Positions 36,134 through 44,446 of a stretch of 64,000 bases of DNA are shown piece by piece. The notes under the pieces were generated by a model. The model was not told where the DNA came from. It saw nothing but the letters and a program-made list of their open reading frames with translations, and did not search any database. Position 1 is the stretch's first letter. The number at the start of each line of letters is the position of its first letter. Source of the DNA: Halorussus salinisoli (GTDB lineage Archaea; Halobacteriota; Halobacteria; Halobacteriales; Haladaptataceae); the NCBI GenBank assembly GCA_005239435.1, contig ML241305.1, positions 457,289 through 521,288 of the forward strand. The letters are read 5' to 3'. A program made the position numbers and the translations under genes.

Positions 36134-36508
36134 ATGGCGGAACTGACCCTCGAAGCCGAGGAGTGGTACGCACTCACGAACTGGCTCCGCGAGCGCGAGA
36201 ACCGACTCCAGTACGCGCTCCGGTCGAAGTCCGCCGAGTGGGAGTTCGTTCACGACCTCCGGCGGCGAATCGAGCGCCAGCAGGACGAGACGGCCGAAAC
36301 CGCCGGGGCCACCCGGACCGTCACGCTCACCGACAGACAGGTGGCGTATCTGTTGTCGTTCCTCCGCAGGCGGGCGCGGAAACTCCTCTTTCTGCCGTGG
36401 CGCGACCGCGAGCGCCGTGACGTGCGCCACCTCCGGGACCATCTGCTGGCCGAGACCGAACGTGGGGAGGCCGGACGGGAAGGGGCCGAACCGGGAGTAA
36501 CTGAATAG
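36134..36508 (+). CDS. Hypothetical charged helical protein
   Basis: 124 residues. Predicted helices dominate (LEAEEWYALTNWLRERENRL, WEFVHDLRRRIERQQDETAE, RQVAYLLSFLRRRARKLLFL). It is Arg-rich in the second half and less acidic than its neighbours. There is no signal peptide or clear membrane span. No family recognised. It begins 53 bases from a divergent PHP gene, which suggests a shared promoter region. Confidence 0.65.
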   Translation: MAELTLEAEEWYALTNWLRERENRLQYALRSKSAEWEFVHDLRRRIERQQDETAETAGATRTVTLTDRQVAYLLSFLRRRARKLLFLPWRDRERRDVRHLRDHLLAETERGEAGREGAEPGVTE

Positions 36509-36547
36509 AAAGAGGCCGAACGAGAGGAAGCGGACGGGGAGGATAGT

Positions 36548-37384
36548 TCACTCGGCGTCCGCGGGGTCCACGACTGCGCCGGTTTCGACGTTCACGCCGA
36601 CCCGGTCGCAGAGGTCGGATACGGGGCACTCGTCCAGGCCGTCCAAGCAGGCTGGTCTCCGCGCCGAGCAGTACTCCCGGCCGAACTGGATGCTCGCTGT
36701 GTGACCGAACCCGCACTTTTCGGCGGGCACCTCCCGTTCCAGCACGGCCCGGACCGCCTCGTGGTCGGCGTCGGCGGGCGCGATGCCCAAGCGCCGGTAG
36801 ATGCGGTGGACGTGGGTATCGACCGGGAAGACGCCGGACCGCCCGCCGGAGAACAGCAGCACGCAGTCGGCGGTCTTGGGTCCCACGCCGCCCATGTCGA
36901 GCAGGGCGGGGCGGACCTCCTCGGGGTCGGCCTCCCTGACGAACGCGTCGAACTCGGCCGCGCTTCCGTACTCGTCCAGCACTCTCGCCGCGACCGAAGT
37001 CAGCACGTCGGCCTTCTGGTTGTAGAGGCCCGCGGGCCGAATCACGTCGGCGAGTTCGTCGCGGTCGGCGTCGGCGAGCGCCACGGCGAGGTCGATTTCC
37101 TCGCCGTCTGCCGACCCGTAGCGGTCCATCAGCGCGTCGTGGGCGGGTTGGCTCGCCACGTCGCTGGTGTTCTGGCTCAGAATCGTCCGGACCAGACACT
37201 CGAAGGCGTCGCGTCCGCCGTAGGTCTTCTGCCAGTAGAGGCCCCCGAGTCGGTCCACGACCGCCTCGGCGCGAGTGGCCGGTTCTCCGGCGGCGAACTC
37301 CGCGAGCGAACTCGCTTCGCCGTCGCCACCGCTGATGTTCTCCGCGGGTTCGGCGTTCTCGGTTGCGTCCGGCTCCTCGCTCAT
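36548..37384 (-). CDS. nth: Endonuclease III (DNA glycosylase/AP lyase)
   Basis: 278 residues. Base-excision repair enzyme for oxidised pyrimidines. The helix-hairpin-helix is LLDMGGVGPKTADCVLLF with the catalytic Lys, and the catalytic Asp is in FPVDTHVHRIYRRLGI. The 4Fe-4S loop is C-x6-C...C-x5-C near the C-terminus (YCSARRPACLDGLDECPVSD). The N-terminus has a ~45-residue acidic extension. GTTTTAATC lies 27 bases before the ATG at 37384. Confidence 0.92.
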   Translation of the reverse strand: MSEEPDATENAEPAENISGGDGEASSLAEFAAGEPATRAEAVVDRLGGLYWQKTYGGRDAFECLVRTILSQNTSDVASQPAHDALMDRYGSADGEEIDLAVALADADRDELADVIRPAGLYNQKADVLTSVAARVLDEYGSAAEFDAFVREADPEEVRPALLDMGGVGPKTADCVLLFSGGRSGVFPVDTHVHRIYRRLGIAPADADHEAVRAVLEREVPAEKCGFGHTASIQFGREYCSARRPACLDGLDECPVSDLCDRVGVNVETGAVVDPADAE

Positions 37385-37422
37385 GGTCGAAACTGGGGAC
37401 GCGAGGAGATTAAAACGGTCGG

Positions 37423-37896
37423 CTACTCGCCCGGGTCGCCCGCGAGCGCCCGCCACGCCTGCAACCCGTCGCTCGGATGGTCGCCGTACGGTCCCCACGA
37501 GTCGGGATAGCGAACGGGAACGACCGTCACGACCAGCGTGAACAGGCAGTTTCAGAACGCCGCGTGGAGCCCGAACCGTGCCCACGCGGCGTCTGCGACC
37601 GAAGTGGCGAGCACGAGGACCGAGAGGGCCGCCGTCGTCGCGGCGGGTCCGGCGAGGTGGACGGCGAGTTCCCGCCACCGCCCGTTCGGGAGCGTCTCGT
37701 ACCGACAGAACCCGTACCACCACCGCCGCCAGCCGCCAAGGCCGAATCTGACCGCGATACGGCCTCTCGTCCACCGCCAGCGTTCGCCACCCACGACGAA
37801 CGTGGCGCTCCCGTCGGTGAATGCGAGCGTTGCGGCCGCGTGACCGAACTCGTGGGCGAGCGTGAGTGCGGGAACGACGAACAGCCAGACCGCCAC
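37423..37896 (-). pseudogene. M50-like membrane metalloprotease broken by an in-frame TGA
   Basis: Reading from the GTG at 37896 gives 114 residues with a zinc-protease motif LAHEFGHAAATLAF in a hydrophobic context and two more membrane segments, then TGA at 37552-37554. In the same frame and with no shift, 42 further codons follow (NCLFTLVVTVV, then PVRYPDSWGPYGDHPSDG) to a TAG at 37423-37425. The downstream part supplies the P...SDG region that corresponds to the second active-site motif (NPDG-like) of site-2-type proteases. A single TGG-to-TGA change would explain it. The product as read would lack that motif. Sequencing error or a recent null mutation are both possible. Confidence 0.65.
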
Positions 37897-37959
37897 TCGT
37901 CCCCGAAAGTGGACCGCGAGCAGTGAACGTATCCGGCCGGTCGTCTTCCGGGCCCCCAG

Positions 37960-38237
37960 TCGGTGGAGGTGAGAATCTCTCTACCCGCTTCGAGGGACTT
38001 CTCACCGACCTCGCTTCGAGTCTCCCACTCGATGATTCCGCTTTCCGGTCGGAACGCACCGACGAACTCCCCGGAGACGTCGCTTCCAGAGACGAACAGC
38101 AACTCGTCGGTCAGCTCGACGCCCTGCCAGTTGACGTCGAGTTCGGCCTCGAACAGCGTCTCCCCGACTAGAGTCGAACTTCCCGGCGGGGTCGGAGACG
38201 GAGTTCTCGGTCGTGGTCGAACCCGAAGATGGAACTC
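37960..38237 (-). pseudogene. Coding-like remnant without a start codon
   Basis: In the frame bounded upstream by TAG at 38238-38240 the translation reads convincingly (GETLFEAELDVNWQGVELTD then ELLFVSGSDVSGEFVGAFRP and ESGIIEWETRSEVGEKSLEA) but has no ATG or GTG start. It fades into low-complexity sequence near the metalloprotease gene. The wording resembles one blade of a PQQ-type beta-propeller (VSG.D..G...A....SG...WE). It is probably a decayed or truncated gene. The rest of the gap to 38303 is A+T rich with a small GAGCCT/AGGCTC hairpin near 38260. Confidence 0.35.
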
Positions 38238-38303
38238 CTAAACACACTTCAAAGAAATGAATATGAGCCTCAAAGGCTCGAATACATTGCTCGTCTCGGC
38301 CGA

Positions 38304-38741
38304 TCAACCACCGATGGCGTAGAGGCGGAGCGCGCCGCCGACCGACAGGTGGACGCCCCCGAGCGCGGTGAGGTAGAACCCCGCGGCCGGGACGAACACG
38401 CCCAAGAAGCCGTTCGAGAGCAGGGAGAACACCGTGAGCGCCGCGACGAACCCGCCCGCAATCGTCGTCACGACCGCGGCCCGTGGGCCGCCGAGTCCGG
38501 GAATCGAGACGGGCGCGAGTTCGACGGGGAGGACGCCGAGGAGGGCAATCGCGGCCGCGAGGAGCGCGAACCAGTCGAGTCCCGCGAAACCCGCGTCCAT
38601 CCCCGACAGGTGGACGGCCGGGACCCGACCGTCGTAGCCCGGTCGGACCACCAGCCACGGAAGCCACGCACCGACCGCGACGCCCGCGGCCCCGGCGAGC
38701 GCGACGACTCTCGCCACGACCGCCCACGTCTGTCGGTTCAT
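38304..38741 (-). CDS. Small membrane protein, four predicted helices
   Basis: 145 residues from the ATG at 38741 (MNRQTWAVVARVVALAGAAG). Hydrophobic segments lie near 8-30, 55-75, 85-108 and 112-140, separated by short loops, the first loop being DGRVPAVHLSGMDAG. The start overlaps the DUF371 stop by 4 bases (ATGA), so both are in one operon. No family recognised. Confidence 0.75.
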   Translation of the reverse strand: MNRQTWAVVARVVALAGAAGVAVGAWLPWLVVRPGYDGRVPAVHLSGMDAGFAGLDWFALLAAAIALLGVLPVELAPVSIPGLGGPRAAVVTTIAGGFVAALTVFSLLSNGFLGVFVPAAGFYLTALGGVHLSVGGALRLYAIGG

Positions 38742-39160
38742 TCGCCGCGTTCGACCGTCAGCGTCACGGTCAGGTCGGCCCCCTCGGCGAGCGCCGCGAC
38801 CAACTCCCCGTCGAACCCCTCTGCGGCGAACTCGGCACCGACGAGAACCGTACGGTCGTCCACGTAGTCGCTGGTCCGGCCCACGGCGCTCCGGTCGTTC
38901 TCGAAGGTCAGGTCCGGGTCGCCTCGGCCCGTGACCGTCTCGCGGTGGCCGTCGGCCTCGAACGTGGCGGTGATGGTCGCGTCCGCGTGCTGGCAGGCCG
39001 CGACGAACTCGGTGTCGAAGTCGGCCGGGGCGCGGTCGGCCTCGATACCGAGGATGCAGTCGCCCGCGGGCGTCAGGTAGTCGTCGGTCGTCACCTCGAA
39101 CGTGCTGGCGTGGGCGGCCGAGACGTTCTCGTGGCCCTGCGCGTGAATGACCTCTTTCAT
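38738..39160 (-). CDS. DUF371 domain protein
   Basis: 140 residues. The archaeal DUF371 pattern is clear: MKEVIHAQGHENVSAAHAST, then TPAGDCILGIEADRAPADFD and GHRETVTGRGDPDLTFENDR. The protein is small, soluble and beta-rich. The function is uncharacterised. It is encoded just before, and overlapping by 4 bases, a four-helix membrane protein, which suggests a soluble/membrane pair. Confidence 0.85.
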   Translation of the reverse strand: MKEVIHAQGHENVSAAHASTFEVTTDDYLTPAGDCILGIEADRAPADFDTEFVAACQHADATITATFEADGHRETVTGRGDPDLTFENDRSAVGRTSDYVDDRTVLVGAEFAAEGFDGELVAALAEGADLTVTLTVERGE

Positions 39161-39304
39161 GGACGTTTGTTCCGACAGCAGGCACTTGAACCGCCGGAAA
39201 TCCATCGAGACCGTTGCTCCGCTGGCCGACAGCTTCGACACGTCACCAGGATTTCCAATCCGTATCGTTTTGTTGGGAGGCGTCGTTCTCTCGTCGCGCA
39301 TCAG

Positions 39305-39895
39305 GTGACGACCGTGCCACAACTCCAACCCGAGCGATTCGTCCGAGACGGTCGGGCTAACGCGGCGCTCGCGTGGGTCGTCGTCGGGAGTCTCGCGGTG
39401 ACTGCACTCGATAGTCTCGCGTCGTTCCGACTCGTCGCCGCCGCGATGGCGCTCCTGTTCGCCGGCGTGGCGGCCGTTCCGACGTTCGTCGAAGGCGACT
39501 GGGCCCGCACGTATCCGTGGGGGCTTCTGGCTATCAGCGCCTCGCCAGCGTTCGTCAGGGCGTACGGGTCGGGCGTCGCCGTGACGTTCGCGGTGTTCGT
39601 CGGCGTGGCGACGCTGGCGCTGGTGGCGGTCCTCGACGTACATCTCCTGACCGACGTTCGACTCTCGACGGCGTTCACGACCTTCTTCGTCGTCGTGGCG
39701 ACGATGGGACTGACCGGGTTCTGGGCCGTGTTCCAGTGGACGCTCGACTCGAGTTTCGACAGTGGCTTTCTCGACACCAACGAACAGTTGATGTGGGGGT
39801 TCGTGACCGCGACGGTCGCAGGAGTCCTCAGCGCGCTCGTCTTCGAGCGATACCTGCTCGGTGCGACGGTCGAATCCGAGGAGGCGGTCGAATGA
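39305..39895 (+). CDS. Conserved-looking membrane protein
   Basis: 196 residues from the GTG at 39305, with about five to six hydrophobic helices, a central FAVFVGVATLALVAVLDVHL and a conserved-looking FWAVFQWTLDSSFDSGFLDT stretch. The stop overlaps the next start (AATGA), so it is co-translated with another membrane protein. A complex is plausible. Function unknown. Confidence 0.75.
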   Translation: MTTVPQLQPERFVRDGRANAALAWVVVGSLAVTALDSLASFRLVAAAMALLFAGVAAVPTFVEGDWARTYPWGLLAISASPAFVRAYGSGVAVTFAVFVGVATLALVAVLDVHLLTDVRLSTAFTTFFVVVATMGLTGFWAVFQWTLDSSFDSGFLDTNEQLMWGFVTATVAGVLSALVFERYLLGATVESEEAVE

Positions 39896-40554
39896 CGGTG
39901 CGCCAGCGATTCGCTCTCGGGAAGTCCCGCCAGCGCCAGTTGGTCCGCGCGATGGAACTCGCTCTCGTCGCCATCCTCGCCGTCGGACTCTGGCATCGGA
40001 ACCTCGGCGTCGTCGTCAACGCGGTGGTCGGAGTCGCGGTCACGCAACTCCCGGCGATTCTGGAGCGCGACTACGGACTCACGCTCGGCGTCGGACTCAC
40101 CCTCTGGATAACCGCCGCGGTGTTCCTCCACGCGCTCGGAACGGTCCCGCTTCCGGGCATCGACGCGAGTCTCTACCAGTCGCTCTGGTGGTGGGACCAC
40201 GTCACCCACACGCTCTCGTCGTCGGTCGTCGCCGCCGCCGGGTACGCTGGCGCTCGCGCGGTGGACGAGCACTCGGTGGACGTGGACCTCACGCCGGAGT
40301 TCCTGTTCGTCTACCTCCTGTTGTTCGTGATGGCGTTCGGCGTCTTCTGGGAACTCGTGGAGTTCTTTACGGGGTTGGCGGCGGCCGCGCTCGGCGTTCC
40401 CGGCATCCTCACGCAGTACGGTCTCGACGACACGATGCTCGACCTCGTGTTCGACTCGGCGGGCGCGCTCGTCGTCGCAGTGCTTGGGACCGCAGTGCTG
40501 TCCGGGTTCGCCGAACAACTCGCGGGACTGCTGGAGGCGCGGTCGGAAGACTGA
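39892..40554 (+). CDS. DUF2238/YjdF-like membrane protein
   Basis: 220 residues and about six membrane helices. The family-like core is QSLWWWDHVTHTLSSSVVAA with His residues in the membrane interface, followed by LLLFVMAFGVFWELVEFFTG with Glu residues. The arrangement of His and Glu hints at metal binding, but that is inference. It overlaps the preceding gene by 4 bases and so belongs to a two-gene membrane operon. Confidence 0.75.
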   Translation: MTVRQRFALGKSRQRQLVRAMELALVAILAVGLWHRNLGVVVNAVVGVAVTQLPAILERDYGLTLGVGLTLWITAAVFLHALGTVPLPGIDASLYQSLWWWDHVTHTLSSSVVAAAGYAGARAVDEHSVDVDLTPEFLFVYLLLFVMAFGVFWELVEFFTGLAAAALGVPGILTQYGLDDTMLDLVFDSAGALVVAVLGTAVLSGFAEQLAGLLEARSED

Positions 40555-40624
40555 CCGAAGGTGGGAGGACTGACCGCCGGGGACTGCCGAGGACGCCGTG
40601 GAGGGTTCGGGCGGCGTTCGGCGC

Positions 40625-40777
40625 TTATCGAACCACGGTCACCGTGACTGCGCCGCAGGCGCACTCGTAGGCGCAGCGCTCGCCCGCCTCCGTCGTCATC
40701 CGGAGCATCAACTCGTTCTCACCGAGCGTGCGCTGGCAGTTGCGCGCGTCGCAGACACACCGCAGGTCTTCGAGCAT
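40625..40777 (-). CDS. 50-residue cysteine-rich small protein
   Basis: MLEDLRCVCDARNCQRTLGE at the N-terminus and CAYECACGAVTVTVV near the end give two Cys clusters (C-x-C-x4-C and C-x3-C-x-C), fitting a small zinc-binding fold. ATTTAAGTA on this strand near 40800-40808 lies about 27 bases before the ATG at 40777. This favours that start over the in-frame ATG at 40798 (57 residues), which would fall inside the promoter. Codon bias is good. No family recognised, but it matches the general class of small haloarchaeal zinc-finger proteins. Confidence 0.65.
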   Translation of the reverse strand: MLEDLRCVCDARNCQRTLGENELMLRMTTEAGERCAYECACGAVTVTVVR

Positions 40778-40824
40778 ACCAGACGGTTGTCCCGCCATCC
40801 TACTTAAATTGAGCCAAGGCCGGA

Positions 40825-40845
40825 GTGAAAGTGAAAGTGAAAGTG
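40825..40845. repeat. GTGAAA hexanucleotide tandem repeat
   Basis: GTGAAA three times plus GTG, lying between the divergent promoters of the Cys-rich small gene and the GH2-like gene. Slippage here would change promoter spacing. It is short, so it may be incidental. Confidence 0.6.
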
Positions 40846-40895
40846 GTGCGCCGCGGGACGTAAAACCTATCTGGTGTGGGTTTAGTTCCCCCTGT

Positions 40896-42782
40896 ATGTC
40901 TCTGACCGACTGGACGGGTGCGGCAGTCGAACCGTCCGCGGGCGACGGTCCGCCGTCCCCCGAGGAGTGGCACCCCGTCGAGGTCCCGGGCCGCCCCGAG
41001 CGGTTCGCCGACGCCGACGCCGTGGCCTACCGAACCGAGTTCTCCGACCCCCGCGACGCCGACGAGCGCGCGACCCTCGAACTCCGGGGGCTGTTCGCCC
41101 ACGCCCGCATCTGGCTGAACGGCGAGTCGCTCGGCGAACACGACGCCTACTTCGTCCCCGCACGGTACGAACTCGACCTCGACGCCGAGAACGAGTTGGT
41201 CGTAGAGTGCCGCGCACCCGAGACGTTCGGCGGAGTCTACGCGACCGACCGAGTGCCCGACGAGTGCGCGGTCCCCGGCATCTGGTGGGCCGCCGACCTC
41301 GAAACCCATCCCGATACGTTCATCGACGCGCTCTCGCTGACGCCGCGACGAACCGACGACGGGGCGGTCATCGACGCCGAGTTGACGGTCGAAGCGGGCG
41401 AGTCGCTCGACGACCGCGTCTCGCTATCGGTGCGCCCGCAGGGGTTCCGCGGCGGCGGCGTGATGGAGCGCGCCCGAATCGAGGCCGACGCCGGAGAGCG
41501 AGCGACCGTCGAGAAGCGCCTCGAACTCCGAGACCCGGCCTACTGGTGGCCCGCCGGGCACGGTCCCCAGCACCGATACGCGGTCCGGGCGAGACTCGGC
41601 GACTCCGAACGGGTCGTGAAGACCGGCCTCTCGGACGTTCGACGCGGCGAGGACGGACTACTCGTCAACGGCCAACAGGTCCGAGCGCGCGGGTTCTCGC
41701 TCCTCCCCACGGGCGACCCGACGTGGGACGTAGAGCGGGCCGCCAACGCGAACGCCAACTTCGTCCGGGCGTACGGCCACGTCCCGCCCGCGGAGTTCTA
41801 CGAGGCCGCCGCCGAGGCGGGACTGTTGGTCTGGCAGGACCTCCCGCTCGTCGGTTCAGACGGGTCCGGCGAGTCGGCCGGAAGCGACGCCGACCGCGCG
41901 ACCGAGTTGGCCGGAACCCTCTCGACGTCGGTCGAACGCCACCCCTGCGTGGCCGCGTTCGGCGTCCGGTCCGACCCGACCGACCACCTCGCGGGCGTCG
42001 GCCCGTCCCGACTCGCTCGCTACAAGGTTCGGTGGCGGGCGTGGCGCGCGGGCTACGACGCCGCCGCGGACCGCGATCTCGCCGAGGCGTTCCCCGACGA
42101 CGCGGTGGTGTTCCCCGTCTCTGGCGCGCCGGGTATCGACCCCGACGCCGCCCACGTCTATCCCGGGTGGGACTACGGAGACGAGAGCGACGCCGAGTGG
42201 GTTCTCGACAGGTACGACTGCGACGGCGCGGTCGGCGGATTCGGTGCGGGGTCGCTCACCGCGGAGGACGGCCACGACGCCGCCGGATTCGACGCCGACG
42301 CCCACGACGCCTACGTCGAGTCCAGCGACGGCGATTCCGCGGTCGAAGCCTCGCAGGCGTATCAGACCCGCGTCCTCAAGAGCGTGACCGAGACGCTCCG
42401 CCGCCGGGGGACCGGTCTGCTGGCGGCCGACGCGCTCCGGGACGCCGACGCCGGGGCTGGCATGGGCGTACTGTCGGCCGACGGGAGCGAGAAGGCCGGC
42501 TACGAGGCGATGGCGGCCTCGCTGGAACCCGTGCAAGTCGTCCTCGACGCCTATCCGGCGGGCGGGGAGACGCGAGAGTTGACGGTCCTCAACGACACGC
42601 CCGAAACCGTGTCGGGTACGGTCTCGTGGTCCGCGGGCGACCGAACCGGCGGGACCGACGTGGAGGTCGAACCATACGGCCGCGAAGGCGCCGGAAACAT
42701 GACCGTCCCGGCCGACGCCGAGTCGGTCGAAATGTCCTTCGGGCGGGCCGACGGGGCCGTCCGAAACGTCTACCGGCTGTAG
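40896..42782 (+). CDS. Glycoside hydrolase family 2-like protein, catalytic Glu not seen
   Basis: 628 residues from the ATG at 40896. The N-terminal sugar-binding jelly roll has ATLELRGLFAHARIWLNGES and HDAYFVPARYELDL. The immunoglobulin-like domain follows (YWWPAGHGPQHRYAVRARLG). The TIM barrel starts GLLVNGQQVRARGFSLLPTG with NANFVRAYGHVPPAEFYEAA and GLLVWQDLPL. Where GH2 enzymes have a W-x-x-x-N-E acid/base motif, this reads HPCVAAFGVRSDPTDHL, with no Asn-Glu. It may therefore be a non-catalytic or altered carbohydrate-active protein. No signal peptide, so it is cytoplasmic. Confidence 0.75.
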   Translation: MSLTDWTGAAVEPSAGDGPPSPEEWHPVEVPGRPERFADADAVAYRTEFSDPRDADERATLELRGLFAHARIWLNGESLGEHDAYFVPARYELDLDAENELVVECRAPETFGGVYATDRVPDECAVPGIWWAADLETHPDTFIDALSLTPRRTDDGAVIDAELTVEAGESLDDRVSLSVRPQGFRGGGVMERARIEADAGERATVEKRLELRDPAYWWPAGHGPQHRYAVRARLGDSERVVKTGLSDVRRGEDGLLVNGQQVRARGFSLLPTGDPTWDVERAANANANFVRAYGHVPPAEFYEAAAEAGLLVWQDLPLVGSDGSGESAGSDADRATELAGTLSTSVERHPCVAAFGVRSDPTDHLAGVGPSRLARYKVRWRAWRAGYDAAADRDLAEAFPDDAVVFPVSGAPGIDPDAAHVYPGWDYGDESDAEWVLDRYDCDGAVGGFGAGSLTAEDGHDAAGFDADAHDAYVESSDGDSAVEASQAYQTRVLKSVTETLRRRGTGLLAADALRDADAGAGMGVLSADGSEKAGYEAMAASLEPVQVVLDAYPAGGETRELTVLNDTPETVSGTVSWSAGDRTGGTDVEVEPYGREGAGNMTVPADAESVEMSFGRADGAVRNVYRL

Positions 42783-42801
42783 CCCCAAGCCAGGTTTATA
42801 A

Positions 42802-42819
42802 CCCACCGAAGAGTGTGGG
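42802..42819 (+). terminator. Hairpin just after the GH2-like gene
   Basis: CCCAC (42802-42806) pairs with GTGGG (42815-42819), 20 bases past the stop. A second inverted pair, GGCGTG (42843-42848) and CACGCC (42860-42865), follows. They are candidate 3'-end structures for the upstream transcript, but no clear T-run follows the first. Confidence 0.35.
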
Positions 42820-42880
42820 AAGGCCTTACACGGGCGTTAGCGGGCGTGTGAACGGTTTTCACGCCTCGAACCGACGCAAC

Positions 42881-42890
42881 ATTTATATAG
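42881..42890 (+). promoter_or_regulatory. Strong TATA box upstream of the coiled-coil gene
   Basis: ATTTATATAG is the best TATA-like string in the 278-base gap. If it serves the gene at 43061, the transcript has a leader of about 150 bases, unlike the leaderless majority here. A weaker T-rich box (CGTTTACTGG, near 43006) would give a short leader instead. The rest of the gap holds no credible ORF. Confidence 0.45.
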
Positions 42891-43060
42891 CCACAGCCAA
42901 TATTTGCAGATACCAGAACGCCACGAGCGTTCGGCAAGCATCGCGCGACAAATGACATGGGACTATTGTCACCGGTCGATTGCCAGTTGTAGACAGCAGT
43001 TGCTGTCGTTTACTGGAACGCCGAACGCCGAGGCGGGCATGGAATCGAGGTTAAATTAGC

Positions 43061-43924
43061 ATGGTAAGTGTAACAGAAGAGGAACTTCAGAACAAGTCGA
43101 AAGGCGAACTAATCAAACTTGCAGGACAGCTCCGAGACCGACGAAACGAGCTGAACCAGAAGGCCAGCAAGCGCGCGTCCAAGCGCGACGACCTGAACGC
43201 GAAGACCCGCGAGAAGGTCGACGAGGCCCAGGAGCACCGCGAGAAGCGCGACGAGCTCAACGAGCAGGTTCAGGAACACAAGGAGAGCCGCAACGAGCTC
43301 AACGCGAAGGCCAACGAACTGTTCGACGAGGTCGAGCAGAAGAAGTCCGACCTCGAACTCGACGAGGGCAAGGACATCGAGGAACTCGAATCCGAAATCG
43401 AGGACCTCGAATTCAAGCAACAGACCGAGGTCCTCTCCACCGAGGAGGAGCGCGAACTCATCGAGAAAATCGAGGACAAGCGCGAGAAGCTCCAGGCCCG
43501 GAAGGAGAAGCTCGAAGAGAGCGAAGACCTCGAAGCACTCGTCGAGGAAGCAGAAGAGGTCCGCGCCGAAGCGAGCCGTCACCACGAGAAGGTCACGGAA
43601 CTCGCGGACAAGGCCCAAGAGCATCACAACCAGATGATCGAGGCCTACCGCGAAGCCGACGAGATCCGCGACGAGGCCGACGAGATGCACGAGAGTTTCG
43701 TCGAGGCCCAGGAAGCGGCCGACCAGCACCACGAGGACTTCGTGCGCGTCCAGAAGCGCCTGCGCGAACTCGACAAGCAGGAAGAGGAAGAGCGCAAGTC
43801 CGAGAAGGAGAAGGAGCGCGAAGAGGCCAAGGAAGAGGCCGAGGAGATCTACCAGCAGTTCAAGGACGGCGAGACCCTCGACACCGAGGACCTCATGAAG
43901 CTCCAGAAGACGGGTCTGCTGTAA
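43061..43924 (+). CDS. Long coiled-coil protein (COG1340-like)
   Basis: 287 residues, almost entirely Glu/Lys/Arg/Gln-rich heptads, e.g. GELIKLAGQLRDRRNELNQK and LNEQVQEHKESRNELNAKAN, with His-rich turns (ASRHHEKVTELADKAQEHHN). The C-terminus is a short non-coil cap (DGETLDTEDLMKLQKTGLL). It matches a broadly conserved archaeal coiled-coil family of unknown function. High Lys content and AAG/GAG codon use suggest strong expression. It has a long upstream region of its own. Confidence 0.85.
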   Translation: MVSVTEEELQNKSKGELIKLAGQLRDRRNELNQKASKRASKRDDLNAKTREKVDEAQEHREKRDELNEQVQEHKESRNELNAKANELFDEVEQKKSDLELDEGKDIEELESEIEDLEFKQQTEVLSTEEERELIEKIEDKREKLQARKEKLEESEDLEALVEEAEEVRAEASRHHEKVTELADKAQEHHNQMIEAYREADEIRDEADEMHESFVEAQEAADQHHEDFVRVQKRLRELDKQEEEERKSEKEKEREEAKEEAEEIYQQFKDGETLDTEDLMKLQKTGLL

Positions 43925-44027
43925 GCGTTCTGTACTTCTGCGGCACTAGTTTCTCAGTTCTTCAGTCGCGGATAGCCGAGGCTTCGTCGTTCTCGAAGGA
44001 GACTGCGGAAAACCGAGCGCGAACGAG

Positions 44028-44312
44028 TCAGAGGTCGTCGACGACCTGCGCCAGTTCCTCCGTCGGGATTATCTCCATCGTCTGGGCGTTCAGCCCGTGG
44101 CGCTCGAGCGCGACTCCGGCCTGATACGCCGCGTCGCGGTCGGGAGCCTCCATGACGACGAGGAAGTCGTACTCGCCGAGGATGGCGTAGGTGTGTTTCA
44201 GGTCGGCGTTCTGGTCTTCGAGGTCCGACCGGATGTCCCCCCAGACCGACGTGAGTTCCTGCACGTTCTGAAAGTCCGTCCGCACGTCCACGAGGGAGGC
44301 GTATTCTGGCAT
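44028..44312 (-). CDS. GYD domain protein
   Basis: 94 residues with a ferredoxin-like alpha/beta fold: MPEYASLVDVRTDFQNVQEL, HTYAILGEYDFLVVMEAPDR (the G-x-Y-D signature, here GEYD) and RHGLNAQTMEIIPTEELAQV. GYD proteins are small and uncharacterised, related in fold to the Lrp/AsnC ligand-sensing domain. CCTTATTG 27 bases upstream supports the start. Confidence 0.82.
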   Translation of the reverse strand: MPEYASLVDVRTDFQNVQELTSVWGDIRSDLEDQNADLKHTYAILGEYDFLVVMEAPDRDAAYQAGVALERHGLNAQTMEIIPTEELAQVVDDL

Positions 44313-44446
44313 ATCTGTTCTCTTCGAGAGCGGTACAATAAGGGGTTGTGGCTAGTGGAACGACCCGTAATCAGAACAACTCGGAAGCGAGTGAATCTCG
44401 GTGCGTTCACCGGGGGTTTTTGGCCCGGTCGGACTTATCCGGACCC

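Noticed and set aside
37552..37554. TGA read as selenocysteine
   Set aside because: Haloarchaea are not known to use selenocysteine, no insertion-like hairpin is evident, and Trp (one base change) fits the context better.
42952..43059. 35-residue ORF ending one base before the coiled-coil gene, as a leader peptide
   Set aside because: Codon third positions lack the haloarchaeal G/C bias and the residues show no pattern; I treat it as untranslated leader.
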